From Pseudoneurospora amorphoporcata (Eukaryota; Ascomycota; Sordariomycetes; Sordariales; Sordariaceae): a stretch of 64,000 nucleotides of DNA. Each line of letters opens with the position of its first letter. The first letter of the stretch is position 1. The translations under genes were made by a program, and so were the position numbers. Positions 1 to 11,314 of the stretch are shown in pieces. The stretch spans positions 62,001 to 126,000 of the forward strand of contig MU859125.1 of NCBI GenBank assembly GCA_033297205.1, in the 5' to 3' direction. The notes under the pieces are model-generated. The model was not told the DNA's origin. It did no database searches and saw only the letters and a list, made by a program, of their open reading frames with translations.

Positions 1-2
1 CC

Positions 3-134
3 CATCATGACGCAGACACTTGCAAGTTCAACGGCGTTCGCGGCGTGCTGAACGAGATGACTGGTGGTGGAGCGTACGTGGCTACCAACGACCGCATCTA
101 TGTCATGTTCTCCAAGGATGAGCAGGATGACTGA
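3..134 (+). CDS. 3' end of an unrecognised protein gene (partial)
   Basis: An open frame enters from the left edge and ends at TGA 132-134, giving the last 43 residues of a protein. The end reads as a compact globular C-terminus (…GGGAYVATNDRIYVMF…) with a final acidic tail (SKDEQDD). No family can be assigned from so short a piece. Codon use looks coding: third positions are mostly C or G, and no stop occurs before the natural one. The 5' part lies outside the window. Confidence 0.5.
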   Translation, partial: HHDADTCKFNGVRGVLNEMTGGGAYVATNDRIYVMFSKDEQDD

Positions 135-748
135 GTTTTCCGTTGCTCGAAAACTGTGGTGTCGCTATTTGGTTGGCCTCAGCGACAAAATCTCTGGAGA
201 AAATGAAGAGTGACGAGGAATGAAAACGAAGTTGGTCAAGTTCAGGGGTATCACGTGGCTGGTCATGCGTCTTAAGTCTTGGACTGTCACACCGGGTGAG
301 AAGCTAACGTCGGGAGCTTCCCGATTCGGATCGTCCGGCTATCCTCGGCCGTGGTGTTTGCTTGTGGCATCTCGGGCTAAACTAAGCGGCTGGACGCGGA
401 GATGGAAATGGCAGACTTCAATGGATAATGAATTGATGTCTCACATCTGGAGAAGAAAACTTGTGCAATTGGTGAGTGCTGGATGATGTTTTCCGGCTGG
501 TGATAATTGTTAGTGCAACTGCTTCTACAGCTCAGCGTTTGTGGGGATGTTTCAGCAGCTCTCCGGGAAAGAACACGACGTCATTTGCACAGCTTCCCGC
601 TGAAGCTCTTGCCGCTCTCCACTCAATTTTGGACCGAGCTCACTGCGATAAGATTTCGATTCCACAATCTTTCATCGGGCCTTTGTCACAATTGCATCTC
701 GTCTTTTGAGAACCGGCCAACCGCACCACCATACTCACTACATCCACA
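135..748. other. Intergenic: 3' UTR and enoyl-CoA hydratase promoter
   Basis: No convincing gene. Short open frames here overlap one another on both strands and lack coding-like composition. The stretch should hold the 3' UTR of the left-edge gene and the promoter and 5' leader of the gene starting at 749. I saw no clear TATA box. Confidence 0.5.
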
Positions 749-1855
749 ATGGCCGTCAGAATCGCACTCCCGCGAAACGCTCCCTCGTCGTTCGCGCGCT
801 TCGTCCGCGTCGCCGGCCGCTTCTACTCGACCGAGGCCCCCGCGGGCCCCATCATCCGGGTGACCAACCTTCCGGCGCCCAACTCGGGCCACATCCGCAT
901 TCTCGAGCTCAACCGCCCGGCCGCGCGCAACGCCATTTCGCGCGCGCTTTTGTCTCAGCTTCGCGACGAGATCGACGCCGTCCACTCGCAGTACGATGCC
1001 GCGACCGGCGAGGAGAAGCCCGTGGCTTCGTGGCAGAAGCGCTTCGGCGGCGTGGCTGGCGAGGACGAGAAGGGCCCTACTCGCGCGCTGATTATCTCTT
1101 CGGCTGTTGATACGAGCTTTTGCGCGGGCGCTGATCTGAAGGAGCGCAAGGGGTTTACGCAGGAGGAGTGAGCTTTACATTTTCTGACCTTTCTTTTTGT
1201 CTTTGCCCGCGCGACCCGACTAACAAACCCTTTTCCCAATAGGACCGCCGCCTTCCTTACCTCCCTCCGTACCGCCCTCACCTCCCTCCAGACCCTCCCT
1301 ATCCCCACCATTTCCGCCATCTCCTCCATCGCCCTCGGCGGCGGTCTCGAGCTCGCCCTCTCCACGCACTTCCGTGTCCTGACCTCCAACGCCGTCGTGG
1401 GCCTGCCCGAGACCCGACTCGGCATCATCCCCGGCGCCGGCGGCACCTACCGCCTGCCCCAACTCATCGGCATCCCTCGCGCGCGCGATCTGATCCTGAC
1501 CGGCCGCCGCGTCAGCGCGCCCGAGGCTTATTTCTTGGGTCTGGCCGACCGCCTGGTCGAGGTCGCCCCCGAGTCCGAGGAGCAGGCCAAGGAGTGGGCG
1601 GCCATGGAGCAGGAGCCGAGGGACAAGATGGTGCTGAGCCTGGCGCGCAGGACGGCGCTGAGCGAGGCGGTTCGCCTAGCGCAGGAAATTTGCGAGGGCG
1701 GACCGGTTGCCGTCAGGGCAGCGCTCAAGGCTGTGGATGAGCCAAACGAGATGGTGGAGAATGATATGTACCTCAGGGTGGTAAGGACGGAGGATCGCGA
1801 TGAGGCGTTGAAGGCGTTTTCGGAGAAGAGGAAGCCTGTGTTCAAGGGGCGGTGA
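749..1855 (+). CDS. Enoyl-CoA hydratase/isomerase family protein, mitochondrial (methylglutaconyl-CoA hydratase-like)
   Basis: Two exons, 749-1167 and 1243-1855, give 343 residues. The intron 1168-1242 has donor GTGAGC, a CTAAC branch site near 1220 and acceptor AATAG; phase is preserved across it. The first ~30 residues are rich in Arg, Ala and Ser and end RFYSTEAP, like a mitochondrial presequence. The crotonase fold is clear: LELNRPAARNAIS at the start of the domain, the oxyanion-hole segments FCAGADLKER and ALGGGLELA, and GLPETRLGIIPGAGGTYRLP. Both catalytic glutamates of hydratases (GGLE and PETRLG) are present. Mitochondrial location and layout best fit AUH-type 3-methylglutaconyl-CoA hydratase in leucine breakdown; another short-chain hydratase is possible. 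The C-terminus ends KRKPVFKGR, normal for the family. Confidence 0.9.
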
Positions 1856-3117
1856 ATGCGTTGCTACTCTTATCGTGATGTGTGAGCTTTTGGTAATACA
1901 ATACCATTACGATGTTCAAGTCAAACACTAAATGACTGGAAGACTGGGAGTTGTGATGGGGTTACCGGGGATCCTCCTGATAGACGGACCCTGGTTGCAT
2001 TTGAGCCGCGATTCCTCCAACTTGTTTCATGTCCCGCCAAACGTTGGAAGGCGTCACGGCTCCATCCGACACAAAACAAACAGCTAAGGTAAGTTAAGGC
2101 TGTTGAGGCTGTGATGCCTCCTGGTTCAGTTATATTTTGGTTCAGTTTACATGCATAGTACAGTACTTAGCTACCCATTGAGTGGTAACGTCATGGAGTC
2201 CACCAGAGGGCGAAGCTTCCGACATGGGTGACAACCACGGCACTTGACGAGCTTGCGATCTACCGTCCTGGGTCTCGATCCGCAGCCGGCAAAATATTTC
2301 AAGGGGGCTTCCAAAGAATTTGACAGCTGTGAATGTTATTGTCGTGTTTTATCATGGTTGGTGTGACAGTTTTTCGTGTTGTGTTTTGGCTTTGATGGTT
2401 GCCATGTGAAAGTGTACATGCGGTGTACCTGTCCTTATCATCAACACTCCTATACACAAACCTCCATCTAAGCACATGTCTCAGCTTTTTAGTTCCTCTT
2501 TTTCTGACATATTTTACTTGTATCATAGCTTCACAATCGTGGAGCTGTCGAGGCCTGTTAGCTTGTTGAGCTGTCAAAGCTGTCCAAGCTTGGTGGTGTA
2601 GCTGGCTCCGGCGTTCGGTTGCTTGTTGGCGGTGGAGTAGCAAGTGGAAAGCGTTCCTGCAATCAAGGCACACATTTTGGATTCAGTTATCTGAACAATT
2701 TCAAAGAACAGTTGAAAATCTGGACCAAAGAAGTTGAACAAGCTGACTGAGAAATTGTGCAAGGTACGTACCTTCTCTCCCCAAAGGGCAGTGAGGTTCG
2801 CAGCTTCCCCGCCAAGAGGACGTCATTGGGCCTGCAGGGGTTACGAACGCTGCACCCACAACACCTATGACATCACCACGACGGAACGGTTTACTGGAGA
2901 CGGGAGGAAAGAACAACAAACACCTTCTTATAAGCACAACATCATTCCATCTTAAGACGGTTCTTTCTTCCCTTCAATTCAGTCACACAGACAAATCCAA
3001 CAATCACCTTTTCCCTCAACAAACAACGAGAACAACCACGAACCGAATCCCAAAAGAGGATCTAATCAGAACAACAACACCCAAGATACCCAACACACAA
3101 CCACACAAATCATCACA
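1856..3117. other. Intergenic: 3' UTR, then promoter of the LEA-like gene
   Basis: No gene seen. The right part holds the promoter of the gene at 3118: a TATA-like box at 2929-2934 and then an A/C-rich leader typical of highly expressed fungal genes. An AGGGG stress-element-like pentamer at 2836-2840 is suggestive only. Confidence 0.5.
2929..2934 (+). promoter_or_regulatory. TATA-like box of the LEA-like gene
   Basis: TATAAG lies about 185 bases upstream of the ATG at 3118. It is followed by a C/A-rich leader almost free of T runs. Position and leader fit a TATA-driven fungal promoter with a long 5' UTR; the transcription start is inferred. Confidence 0.4.
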
Positions 3118-4102
3118 ATGTCCGCTTTCACAATCGCTACTCGCAGGGCCGCTACCCAGATCCCCCGCGCTGCCGCCGCTTCTGCGCCCCGCGCCGCTTT
3201 CTCTAGCTCCGTCACTCTCCACAAGTCCATCGCCGAGACCGTAAAGGACACCCTCAACACCGTCAACCGCGCTGTTTCTGACAAGGCCCTCGATGGTATT
3301 GACATTGGCTGTATGTACTCCTCATTCCCCCAAGCTCCTCTTTCCCTTAACCAACAACATATACTAACTTCTACCGACAGCCAACGTAGCCTCAAAACTC
3401 AAGGACACCGCCTCCAACCTCGCCAACGCCTCTTCCCCCTCAGACCTCGCCTCCCGCGCCAAGGACGCCGCCAAGGACGCCGCCTCAGACGCCGCCGACG
3501 CCATCCCCAAGGACGTCAAGGGCCAGGCCTCCGAGCTCGCGGGCAAGGCCTCCGGCGCTGCCTCCAACATTGCCGGCAAGGCCAAGGGCGCCGTGAACGA
3601 GGCCACCTCTGGCAACCTGTCCGGCACCGCCTCTGAACTCGCTGGCGAGGCCAAGGGCAAGGCTTCCGAGCTCGCTGGAAAGGCCAAGGGCGCTGCGAAC
3701 GAGGCGACAAGCGGAAACTTGGGCAGCGATATTTCTGGAAAGGCGTCCGAGCTTGCTGGTGAGGCTAAGGGCAAGGCCAGCGAGCTCGCGGGCAAGGCCA
3801 AGGGCGCTGCGAACGAGGCGTCGAGCGGCAACTTGTCTGGTGCTGCTTCAGAGCTGGCTGGTGAGGCTAAGGGCAAGGCCACCGAGCTTGCGGGCAAGGC
3901 CAAGGGTGCTGCTAACGAGGCTGCTGGTGGTGATGTGCAAGGAAAGGCCCAGCAGCTCAAGGGACAGGCAAGCGGTAAGGCCAGTGAGCTTTCCGGTAAG
4001 GCGAAGGGTGCCGTGAGCGAGGGGCAAGGAAAGGCCAAGGGTATGGCTAAGGAGACAGAGAAGATGGCCAAGGAGGCTGGCAAGGAGGCTGAGTTCTCTT
4101 AA
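3118..4102 (+). CDS. LEA/CsbD-like Ala-Lys-Gly repeat protein with mitochondrial-type presequence
   Basis: Two exons, 3118-3310 and 3381-4102, give 304 residues. The intron 3311-3380 has donor GTATGT, branch ACTAAC and acceptor ACAG; the codon split across it reads Ser. Residues 1-30 (MSAFTIATRRAATQIPRAAA…) have the Arg/Ser/Ala pattern of a mitochondrial targeting sequence. From about residue 120 the protein is built of about four ~34-residue repeats, each holding ASELAGEAKGKASELAGKAK and an NEA[TSA]SGNL linker, which should form long amphipathic helices. Such repeats are known from group 3 LEA proteins and CsbD-like stress proteins that protect membranes and proteins on drying. A desiccation or heat role in conidia or mitochondria is inferred. 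The DNA repeats also produce a long open frame on the opposite strand, which is a shadow. Confidence 0.85.
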
Positions 4103-5182
4103 AAATGAGACGAACTTGGGAAGGATGGGGAGTTGTACCAAGAATTTGCATTTGGGATGAACGGGACCGCCATTCGGTTTTTGAAGGCGTTTAGGGACGC
4201 GCACTAGCAGTATTGCATCATGATACTTACAAAGTTTTCCTTTTAATTCAAGAGTCGAACTGTAATATTATTGCGTTCCACATCACTTATCATGTCGTCC
4301 CCAAAATGTGGTCGTGTATGTGTATGAAAATGTGTCAGCGCACAACAACCCAGCTTCCTACTGAAAGCTACCCGACAGGGCACAGAAAGCCAGGGGGTTC
4401 TCCCAAAAGCCCGGCGCTTTGAAGCGCCTTCCCACCAAGTGACGCTGCCAATTTTCCCCTTCAATGCTTGTTGTTTCTCGCCGTCGCCTGCGTAAGGGGT
4501 GGGTTTGAAAGAACAAACGGGGAAAAATGTTTTTGATGTACCGCTCGGAATACAGAGCTTGGAATCAAGGATTGATCTCGCCTTGTGCTCCACCTGAACG
4601 TGCGGAAATGTTGGGAATAAGGGGTGAAGGGTGGGTATGTATGTATGTATGTATGTATGTATGTGGGATTTATGTGGGGGAGAGTGAAAGAATTTTGATT
4701 GGAGGAGGAAATGATGACGACAGTAATAGGTTAGCTAGCTAGCACAATAATGAATGGCATGGTAAGAAAAGGAGTCAAAAACGTGGGGTCAAGCGAAGCG
4801 AAGGAAGGGGTAAAGTAAGCAAGTAAAGGTGGCAAAGATGCCGCCTGACTGGAGATTGACGATGCTGGTATTCTCTTCTCTCTTGAGTTCAAGGAATATC
4901 CTATGCATGATAGCAGAGAAATTCCCCCGTCCTTTGTTCTGACCAGTTAGCATTGTCGGGTATATCTGTACACGCCTTCCGTGTTCCTCCATTCGTCTCG
5001 TCCACGGGTAGGTAGGTACTCGGCTCGTTGTTCCTCAAATCGATGTCCTGCTGTTCTCTTAGCGTTGCAGGCCGGCGGTGGTGTCATTCGAGTGTGTCGC
5101 GTCTCAGTTCGGTGTTATCTCGTCCGTCTCACAGTTGTGATGCCGTCTTCCCTCAAGTCGACCTTGAACCGTCCGGTTCAGT
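4103..5182. other. Convergent 3' intergenic region with a TATG microsatellite
   Basis: This lies between two genes that end facing each other, so it should hold two 3' UTRs and terminators. Around 4635-4664 there is a perfect (TATG)n tract of about seven units. No gene seen. Confidence 0.5.
4635..4664. repeat. (TATG)n microsatellite
   Basis: About seven uninterrupted GTAT units in the 3' intergenic region. It is likely length-polymorphic between strains. No function is implied. Confidence 0.9.
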
Positions 5183-7557
5183 TCAGCCCTCCTCAAAAAA
5201 CACCCTCTTAGTCCCCTGGCTTCCCCTCTGACTTTCCAATTCCTCCAACTCCCTATCAATCTCCATGATATCCATCAACTCCGCCTCGATATCCCTCCCC
5301 TCCGCCTCCGACTTATCATCCTCCACGTCCGCGGCAAAGTTAAGGTCGTTGATGAACAGCAAGCCCGGATCGCGGCCCTGGCTCTGGCTCTGACTTTTGT
5401 TTCCTCCAAAGGCACTTAACGCCACGGTATCTTGGGTATCTGTGCCCCCTCCTTCCTCGTCGATATCTTGTGTTGATCCCGCGCCGTCGAAGCTTGCGTT
5501 TAGGGATTGAGGAGCTGCCTCCAACGCCTTGGGTCTGAGCAATTTCTCGCCTCTTTCGGGGCGGGCCAAGCTGAGATTGAACGCCACGGAACTGGGTTGT
5601 TCGGGCTTGGGGTAGGCGAGAATGGCTTTGGCGGTGCCGTTTGTGAGATCCAACCTGGCCTTCTTACGGGCAGGCAGGGGTATCAAACGGCGTTCTGTGG
5701 ACGAGGAAGCACCCACTGCCGCTGCGGAAGCGGCGTGGTCAAAGGCTTCTTCGGTTTCGTGAATAACTATCAATCTACTTTCGCCTAGCAAAAGGGTTTC
5801 GATGGGTAGTTGCTTCCCTTCTGTTGACTCGGGGAGGGACCCGGTCGAGCGGGGGATGGCGGTGGCGGCTGTGAGGCGCTCACCGAGCAGACCAGCGCCG
5901 AGATGGGTGAGGTGAAGCATTCGCGCGCTCGGTTGGGAGCTGCTGTTCCAAAGGTTGCCCCCGGTCCGCTTGAGCTGGGCGTCCCAGAAGCGGGAGATGA
6001 TGGGGATGATGCAGACGACAGGGTTAGTGTGGTCGGCGCCGGTGTTGGCAAGCCACAGGACTGCAGACTCTTCGCCTAGGCCGTTGCGAGGCAGGGGAAG
6101 CTGGGAAATGTAGACGCCGCCTTTGATGGTGGCGAGCTTCTCGGGGGCGCTGGCGGAAACCGCCAAGGGAACGATGAGGGGTGCGGATTTCTGTGTGGTG
6201 GTAGGAAGGTTGCGCTGGGGCTGAGCGCCGGTAGTGGTTCCCTGTAGGTAACCCGAGACGCTAAACTGGGTGATTGCTGATCCACGGAGGCCAGAGTTGG
6301 CCTTGGTGAAGAGACCGGCCGAGGAGGTGGTAGTCGGATTGGCATTGTCAATGTCCCAAATACCCCACTGACCATCAGCTAACAGCACGAGGACCGCCCG
6401 GCCATGGGCCATCCACTCGGCGCCAACCACGGGTTTGCGAGAGGTGGACATGCCCGCCCCGCGGGCAAATGGCTGGTAGAGGGAGACTAGCCATGAGCCC
6501 TGGGAAGGGAATGGGCCCTCTGATGTATCGTCCGAAGGAAGGGACGGGATGGAGTAATCGTAGATTCGCACCGCATGAGCGGGGTCCACAACGAGAAGCT
6601 GTGTGACGTGCAGCGGGTTGAACGAGATGCCGCCGAGTGGTGACGGGAGGTACTCAGTCTGGAACGGCTCGACACGAGCCGTGGTGCCGGGCGTTGCGTC
6701 CAGGGGAACATGCCAAAAGCGCAGGGTGCCGCTGGCCTCGCGCGTGTGTGCTGCCACAATGGCACGGGTTGCAGACCCCTTACGGCCCTGTGACGACCCC
6801 AGTCCTGGCTGTTCCTTCACAAGCGTGATAGCTACCCCTTCCGAGGGTTTGCCCTGGCCTGCTAGCAATGTGAGAGTCTCCCCCCATGCGCCTTTACCCG
6901 CATTTCCAGCGAGCAGGCTGTTCTTCAGTGCCGGCCGCGTCTTGCTCTCGTTTGATGGAGGTGTCAGTGGTAGTGTTACGACATGGACGTCACCGTTGGC
7001 GCATGTGACCACAAAGGCAATCCGCTCTCTGAGGATTAGTGCCCCGTTCCAGGCTGCGTCTTCGACGGTGCATGTGGGCATGGGTAGTACGGCGATGTGA
7101 TGGACAGCTGTGCCGAATGCGAGGTCGAGTGTTTGGACAATGTCGGCGAGCGAGGAAGCATCGGTAGTAACGGTGTCGTCGAACTCGGGCTTGTCCACGA
7201 AGGAGGCGGATGGAATGGCCGGGCTCTCGTCGTCAGAGTCAATGATCATGACGGCGTCTTCCGGCTTTCCGCCGTTTTGCGCCGCATCTGCTGCTGTCTT
7301 TGATGTCTTGAGTTTGCGACCGCCGCGCCAGATCAGAGCGACGCCATTTTCATGGCCGTAGATGAGGACTGTGGCGCCCTGGGGCGTCTGGACGGGGTAT
7401 GTTTTGATGTCGTACACTCGGCTCTTGAGGGGGTATCTGATGGACAAAAATCAGCATGTGTGTCGTTGTTTATTAGAGCTTTGGATGGGAAGGAGTATGC
7501 GCACATGAATTGTGTGCTTTGCGGCGTGCGTCGTGTTCTGGGAGTGGTTGACTGCAT
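5183..7557 (-). CDS. WD40-type β-propeller protein, candidate nucleoporin Nup37
   Basis: Two exons on the minus strand: 7557-7505 (17 codons plus two bases) and 7436-5183. The intron has donor GTGCGC, a GCTGAT branch-like site and a CAG acceptor. The join reads …QSTQFIYPLKSRVYDIKTYP, 768 residues in all. The N-terminus is Arg/Thr-rich, then comes a β-rich domain with WD-like strands (TVLIYGHENGVALIWRGG; TLRFWHVPLD; QWGIWDID) and long polar inserts. The end is acidic and coiled (IEAELMDIMEIDRELEELE). Length and architecture resemble the long Nup37 of filamentous fungi, an outer-ring subunit of the nuclear pore Y complex. This is from family knowledge without alignment; any WD40 scaffold protein with a coiled tail would look similar. 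An in-frame TTG nearer the exon 2 edge was rejected as the start in favour of the ATG at 7557. Confidence 0.6.
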
Positions 7558-8236
7558 CGTCAAGAGTCGAGGAGGTCGACAAGAAGAAAGAAGGAGAAAT
7601 CGACAGAAAAGGGACGGATGCGCTATTGGAATGTCGTTATCATGGCCTGATTACTAGGGTATTATGGCGTTATGAAGTCGTACGGTAGGAAAGAGTGGTT
7701 GAACGATGGTGATGCTGTTGGTGTTGTTGGTGTTTGATCTTGGCCTTTGATGGAATCATGGAATGCCCAAGAAAATCAATCACCGCGTCACAAACGCGCA
7801 AGGAGCTTGGACCATCAGAAGCTATGACATTGCTGCACAACTTGTTTGCTTTGATGCCAGATCACGTGCCAATCCGAGCACAGACCAATGGAAGCACCGA
7901 AGTTGGGCCTCGGCGACATTTTCGCATTCCAATCCTCGACTTCCATCGTCGAACAACCACCCCGCCATCCAACAAGATTGCCGCAATGTCGCAACACAAA
8001 ACGGAGTTGACGCAACGAAGCTCTTCAATTGTCCAGGCTACTCTCTAATTATTTTATCTGCCATATCCCGGAACTGAACATTTCCCCAGCTCCCTGCCGT
8101 TGACACCTCCATGGTGCGCACACAGCTTGCTCTGTAGGACTATCTCGAAACATACCGAGAATCCGAGATACACATCTATCTTTCTTGCCTTCTCACCTTG
8201 TCACCTTGAAGGATTTTGTTGTCGACGACAGACCGC
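7558..8236. other. Promoter of the propeller gene and 3' flank of the CFEM gene
   Basis: Both adjoining genes are on the minus strand. The stretch holds the upstream region of the gene ending at 5183 and the 3' UTR of the CFEM gene. No gene recognised; the small overlapping open frames at 7734-8077 lack support. Confidence 0.4.
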
Positions 8237-8562
8237 CTAAGTACAAGCAGTGCAGATGGCAGCAGCAGCGTTGATGACCGTGGTGGCAACGTCAAAGCCG
8301 CAGCTGGCGATAACGCAGCCGAGAGCGGAAGCCTGGACCTGAGCAGACTTGGAGCACTGGCAGGCATAGCCGGCGTCAGTGCAGCCGATGGCAGAGGCAG
8401 CGGACTTGATGCATGTGGCCTGTGAAACTGTTAGTCAACGGCAGAGTCGATTCGAGAGAAGGAAGAACGTACACCGCACTCAGGCATGAGGGTGGTCTGA
8501 GGGCAGTCCTGGGCCATGGCGACGGCGCTGAAGAGAGCAAGGGCGATGGTGGTGAACTTCAT
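8237..8562 (-). CDS. Small secreted CFEM-domain protein
   Basis: Two exons, 8562-8473 and 8419-8237, encode 90 residues. The intron has donor GTACGT, branch GACTAAC and acceptor CACAG, phase 0. Residues 1-18 are a classic signal peptide with predicted cleavage after AMA. The mature chain has ten cysteines (20, 29, 33, 43, 50, 52, 65, 70, 86, 89). Eight of them fit the CFEM pattern exactly: PEC-G-x2-C, x9, C-T-D, x4, C-Q-C, x12, C, x4, C, x15, C. Asp45, the position that binds haem iron in haem-capturing CFEM proteins, is present. No C-terminal hydrophobic GPI signal is seen, so it is probably freely secreted or wall-associated. Known roles of the family include haem uptake, adhesion and effector activity; which applies here is open. 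Confidence 0.88.
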
Positions 8563-8677
8563 TTCGAAGGTTGTTTGGGGATTGTTTGGTTGGTTGCAAG
8601 TGTTGGACGTGAAGAGGCTGTTGATGCTGATGATGAGAAAAGAAAAAGTCGTCGATGAGGCGGGACGAGAAGGCCTC

Positions 8678-8683
8678 TTTATA
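8678..8683 (-). promoter_or_regulatory. TATA box of the CFEM gene
   Basis: TATAAA on the minus strand lies about 116 bases upstream of the CFEM ATG at 8562. A pyrimidine- and CAACAxC-rich leader separates them. Spacing fits a TATA-driven fungal promoter. Confidence 0.55.
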
Positions 8684-10906
8684 CCTTTTTCGTCCACTCC
8701 TTGACTCCTCATCCAACAACCACAACTCGGCGACACAACAGCATCGCAACGAAGCACCGAGTTGCACATGGCAGGACACGATCGGCCTCGGCTTCCCCAG
8801 CCTCAACTTCTGATTCCTTCACGATGTCCGGATGCCCCAACAACAACGTGCGGCCCGTACACAAAATGTTGGGTGTAATGTTGCTTTGCCATCAGCGCCG
8901 ATTTTTTGGGCAGCAACACCAACCGTATCATCCACTAGAGGCTCTCATCCTCTGAAGGACGAAGGAGGGGTCTCGTTCACGATGCAGACCTTTCTTCCCC
9001 ATACTCCACAGTCCCCTGAGGGCAACGCAGAACTGACAAGTGTATCCATGAGTTGATCGAATCAGTCATGATTGATGAGCCGCCGGGCTTACCCGTCCTT
9101 GCCGTTGCACTATAGACGGGACCGTCCTTTGGCTTTCCCCGCCGTTCATTGCTAGCTCGACCCTTTGATGCGCGAAAAGATATTGGCCAAGTTGATGTGG
9201 GAATGCAGCCTCGAAGGCAAGTCGCCCGACACGGAAGGTTTTGCGCGGCCGCCCAGGACGCCTTACCCCGGATTTTCTCTCTTGTCATGTCATGCAATGC
9301 TCCCTCGCTTTGCCTAGCTGCCCCGCAAAAACCACGCTTGCAAGATTTCGGGTTGCAGGGAAGCTTCCGCTTTGGCTGGTGACATCGTTTGAGATCCGAG
9401 TGGGTCGGATCTTGGTCAGCTCTTGTTCAATGTCAGCCATTGTGGCATTGTGTCCGTCTAGGGGGACACTGGGGGCTACGAAGAGAATAAGGAGGTTACA
9501 TCAAACTCTGAGTTGGAGAATGCTATTGGTGAAGAGCCTAAAAGGAAGTTTCCGTCCTCCTCCTTTCCAGCTGCCTCTCTCAGGCATAAGGGGCGCAGGA
9601 TCAAATCTCAACAGCCCGGCCGGGTCTGCCCGCGGAAATGGATGCAAGACTGCCCTGATTCGACACCTCTCGGCGCTTACTTATCCTCTTTACCTTTTTT
9701 TCTTCTATTCTTCTTTCACCCTATCTTCATGTGATTCTGCGAGGCAAGTCCTTTGTGTGAAGACCTTCTCAGTTGAGGCCTTGAATACATACCAGCACAA
9801 GGGAACACGGGATCTTCAAGATGGAGTCAAGCTGTGGAGAAACCTGTTTGGCTGTTTGTGTAGGACTGGTGGGTTGCGGTTGGACTGGCACCTGGACGAC
9901 AAGAGCGGCGTAGCTTCTTCGATGGTATAAAGGCTCAGTGATACGATCCCCGCTCCCTCTGCAAATGCAACCGGGAAAAGGCGGGCGAAGAGTTTGACGA
10001 CAGCGAAGTACCTCAACGCCGAGGTTCCAAAGAGGTTGAGAGCACAGAGTTGCGGATGGCAACAGCATGTGAAAGGATTGCAACGTCGGAGTTTGGGGCT
10101 CTGTGCGAGTTGCACTTCTCTGGTGAGTCTCTGTCAGGCTAACATCAGGTCAAGGCGACGCATTCAAACCGCACTCAAACCCACTGCGTCTCACAGAGAT
10201 GACTACAGAAGTCACAGGCATGGAACGGAGGAACCGAATGGAACGAAGCTCCCAGCGAAGCTAGTACGTCTCAAGACTCGAGGGTGGCTGAAAAAACGGC
10301 AACCTCGGCGACACCTCTGCACAGCGGGAAGGGCACAACCGCCAGCGGAAAGCGCAGACGCCGAAACCGGATACTGCTATGCGAACTTCAGGAAGCTAAC
10401 CTCATCGACCTGCCCCTTTCCGTCCGGCGTCTCTCGCCACCTCAGCCCTCGTCATGATGAGGTAGCGGGTCGTCCTCGTCCCCGCTCCCCCAGGCCCATC
10501 GCCCGCTCCTTCTTGAGATGGGCTATCGGAATGCTGCATCTATAGGGGCATGCGCTCCAGTTCTCGGCACCGGAGTGGTGAATCAGTTGATGAATGAGAG
10601 ATGTCTGTCTAGAAAGAGCGTCTTCATGATATGGGTCAATGGGGTGGTCCTATGACATGTTGACAGCCTCTCTCATGGCAGAAGCAGTCAACTCTCTCCG
10701 GTGTCCTGGATAACCACAATCCGCCCAGCGCGGCGTCGAAGCCGAGAATTCGGCAACAGAACAGCAGATTAAGGCGGAGACCTCACGCATGGCGTCCCTC
10801 TGCCCGTTACAACACCGTCTGAAAATTTCTCTCAAACTTTCTGTCCACCAAATCGCATTGGATTCGCCCCAACTCGCAACAACCTCTCACTCGGGTTACT
10901 TCGAAA

Positions 10907-10914
10907 TATAAATA
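10907..10914 (+). promoter_or_regulatory. TATA box ahead of a broken small gene
   Basis: TATAAATA is followed by a CT/CA-rich leader (tcatcatcatc, caacaactcaacacaacc) and an ATG at 11030 in good context. The arrangement is that of a normal fungal promoter even though the frame behind it is interrupted. Confidence 0.45.
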
Positions 10915-11029
10915 CCTGCTCATTCGCCGCCCATATAATATCCATCATTCCTCGACCAAGCTCTTTCTCATCATCATCAATTTTCTCTAGCTCAACAGCT
11001 CTTGTTCCAACAACTCAACACAACCGAAT

Positions 11030-11314
11030 GCAGGTCCTGGTCCCTTCCGAATTCGAGACCACAACCCATGACCCATAAAGGCGGTCCTCTTCCGTAATGT
11101 CACGGAGCCAGAGTGCATCACCTGGTTTAAGCACGATGTTGATGCCTTTCTGTTGCCATGGGACTCTGTGTATAAGTATCTAACCTCTATCTTTCCATCT
11201 CCTGCCTTACTATTCCATGTGGATTACCTCTCACTCTCGGCTGCAAGAATTGCGAACGACTTAGATCGTCCGGGGGTGAATTCCTTGACTGTATGTACAC
11301 AACCGTGCCCCTGA
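11030..11314 (+). pseudogene. Broken small gene with a single frame break
   Basis: An ATG at 11030 opens 16 codons (MQVLVPSEFETTTHDP) and stops at TAA. One frame over, immediately after, an open frame with coding-like composition runs without a stop from about 11067 to TGA 11312-11314 (…AVLFRNVTEPECITWFKHD… to …TQPCP). The second frame has no ATG of its own. A one-base change near 11066-11070 would join them into a protein of about 95 residues. No splice donor or acceptor bridges the break. With the TATA box and leader upstream, the simplest reading is a small gene disabled by an indel, or a sequencing error. Family unknown. Confidence 0.45.

Larger units (their letters stand above)
8563..11029. 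other. Gene-free stretch (about 2.4 kb)
   Basis: No gene with coding-like composition, start and splice sites was found on either strand. Longer open frames (for example 9241-9930 and 9994-10545) run across unrelated low-complexity sequence and overlap other frames. The right end carries a TATA box at 10907-10914 belonging to the broken gene that follows. Confidence 0.4.

Noticed and set aside
3364..4083. 239-codon Ala/Pro/Ser-rich frame antisense to the LEA-like gene
   Set aside because: Produced by the repeat on the coding strand; periodic in step with the LEA repeats.
9241..10545. Long frames at 9241-9930 and 9994-10545
   Set aside because: Mixed composition and mutual overlap on both strands; no promoter or splice signals in register.
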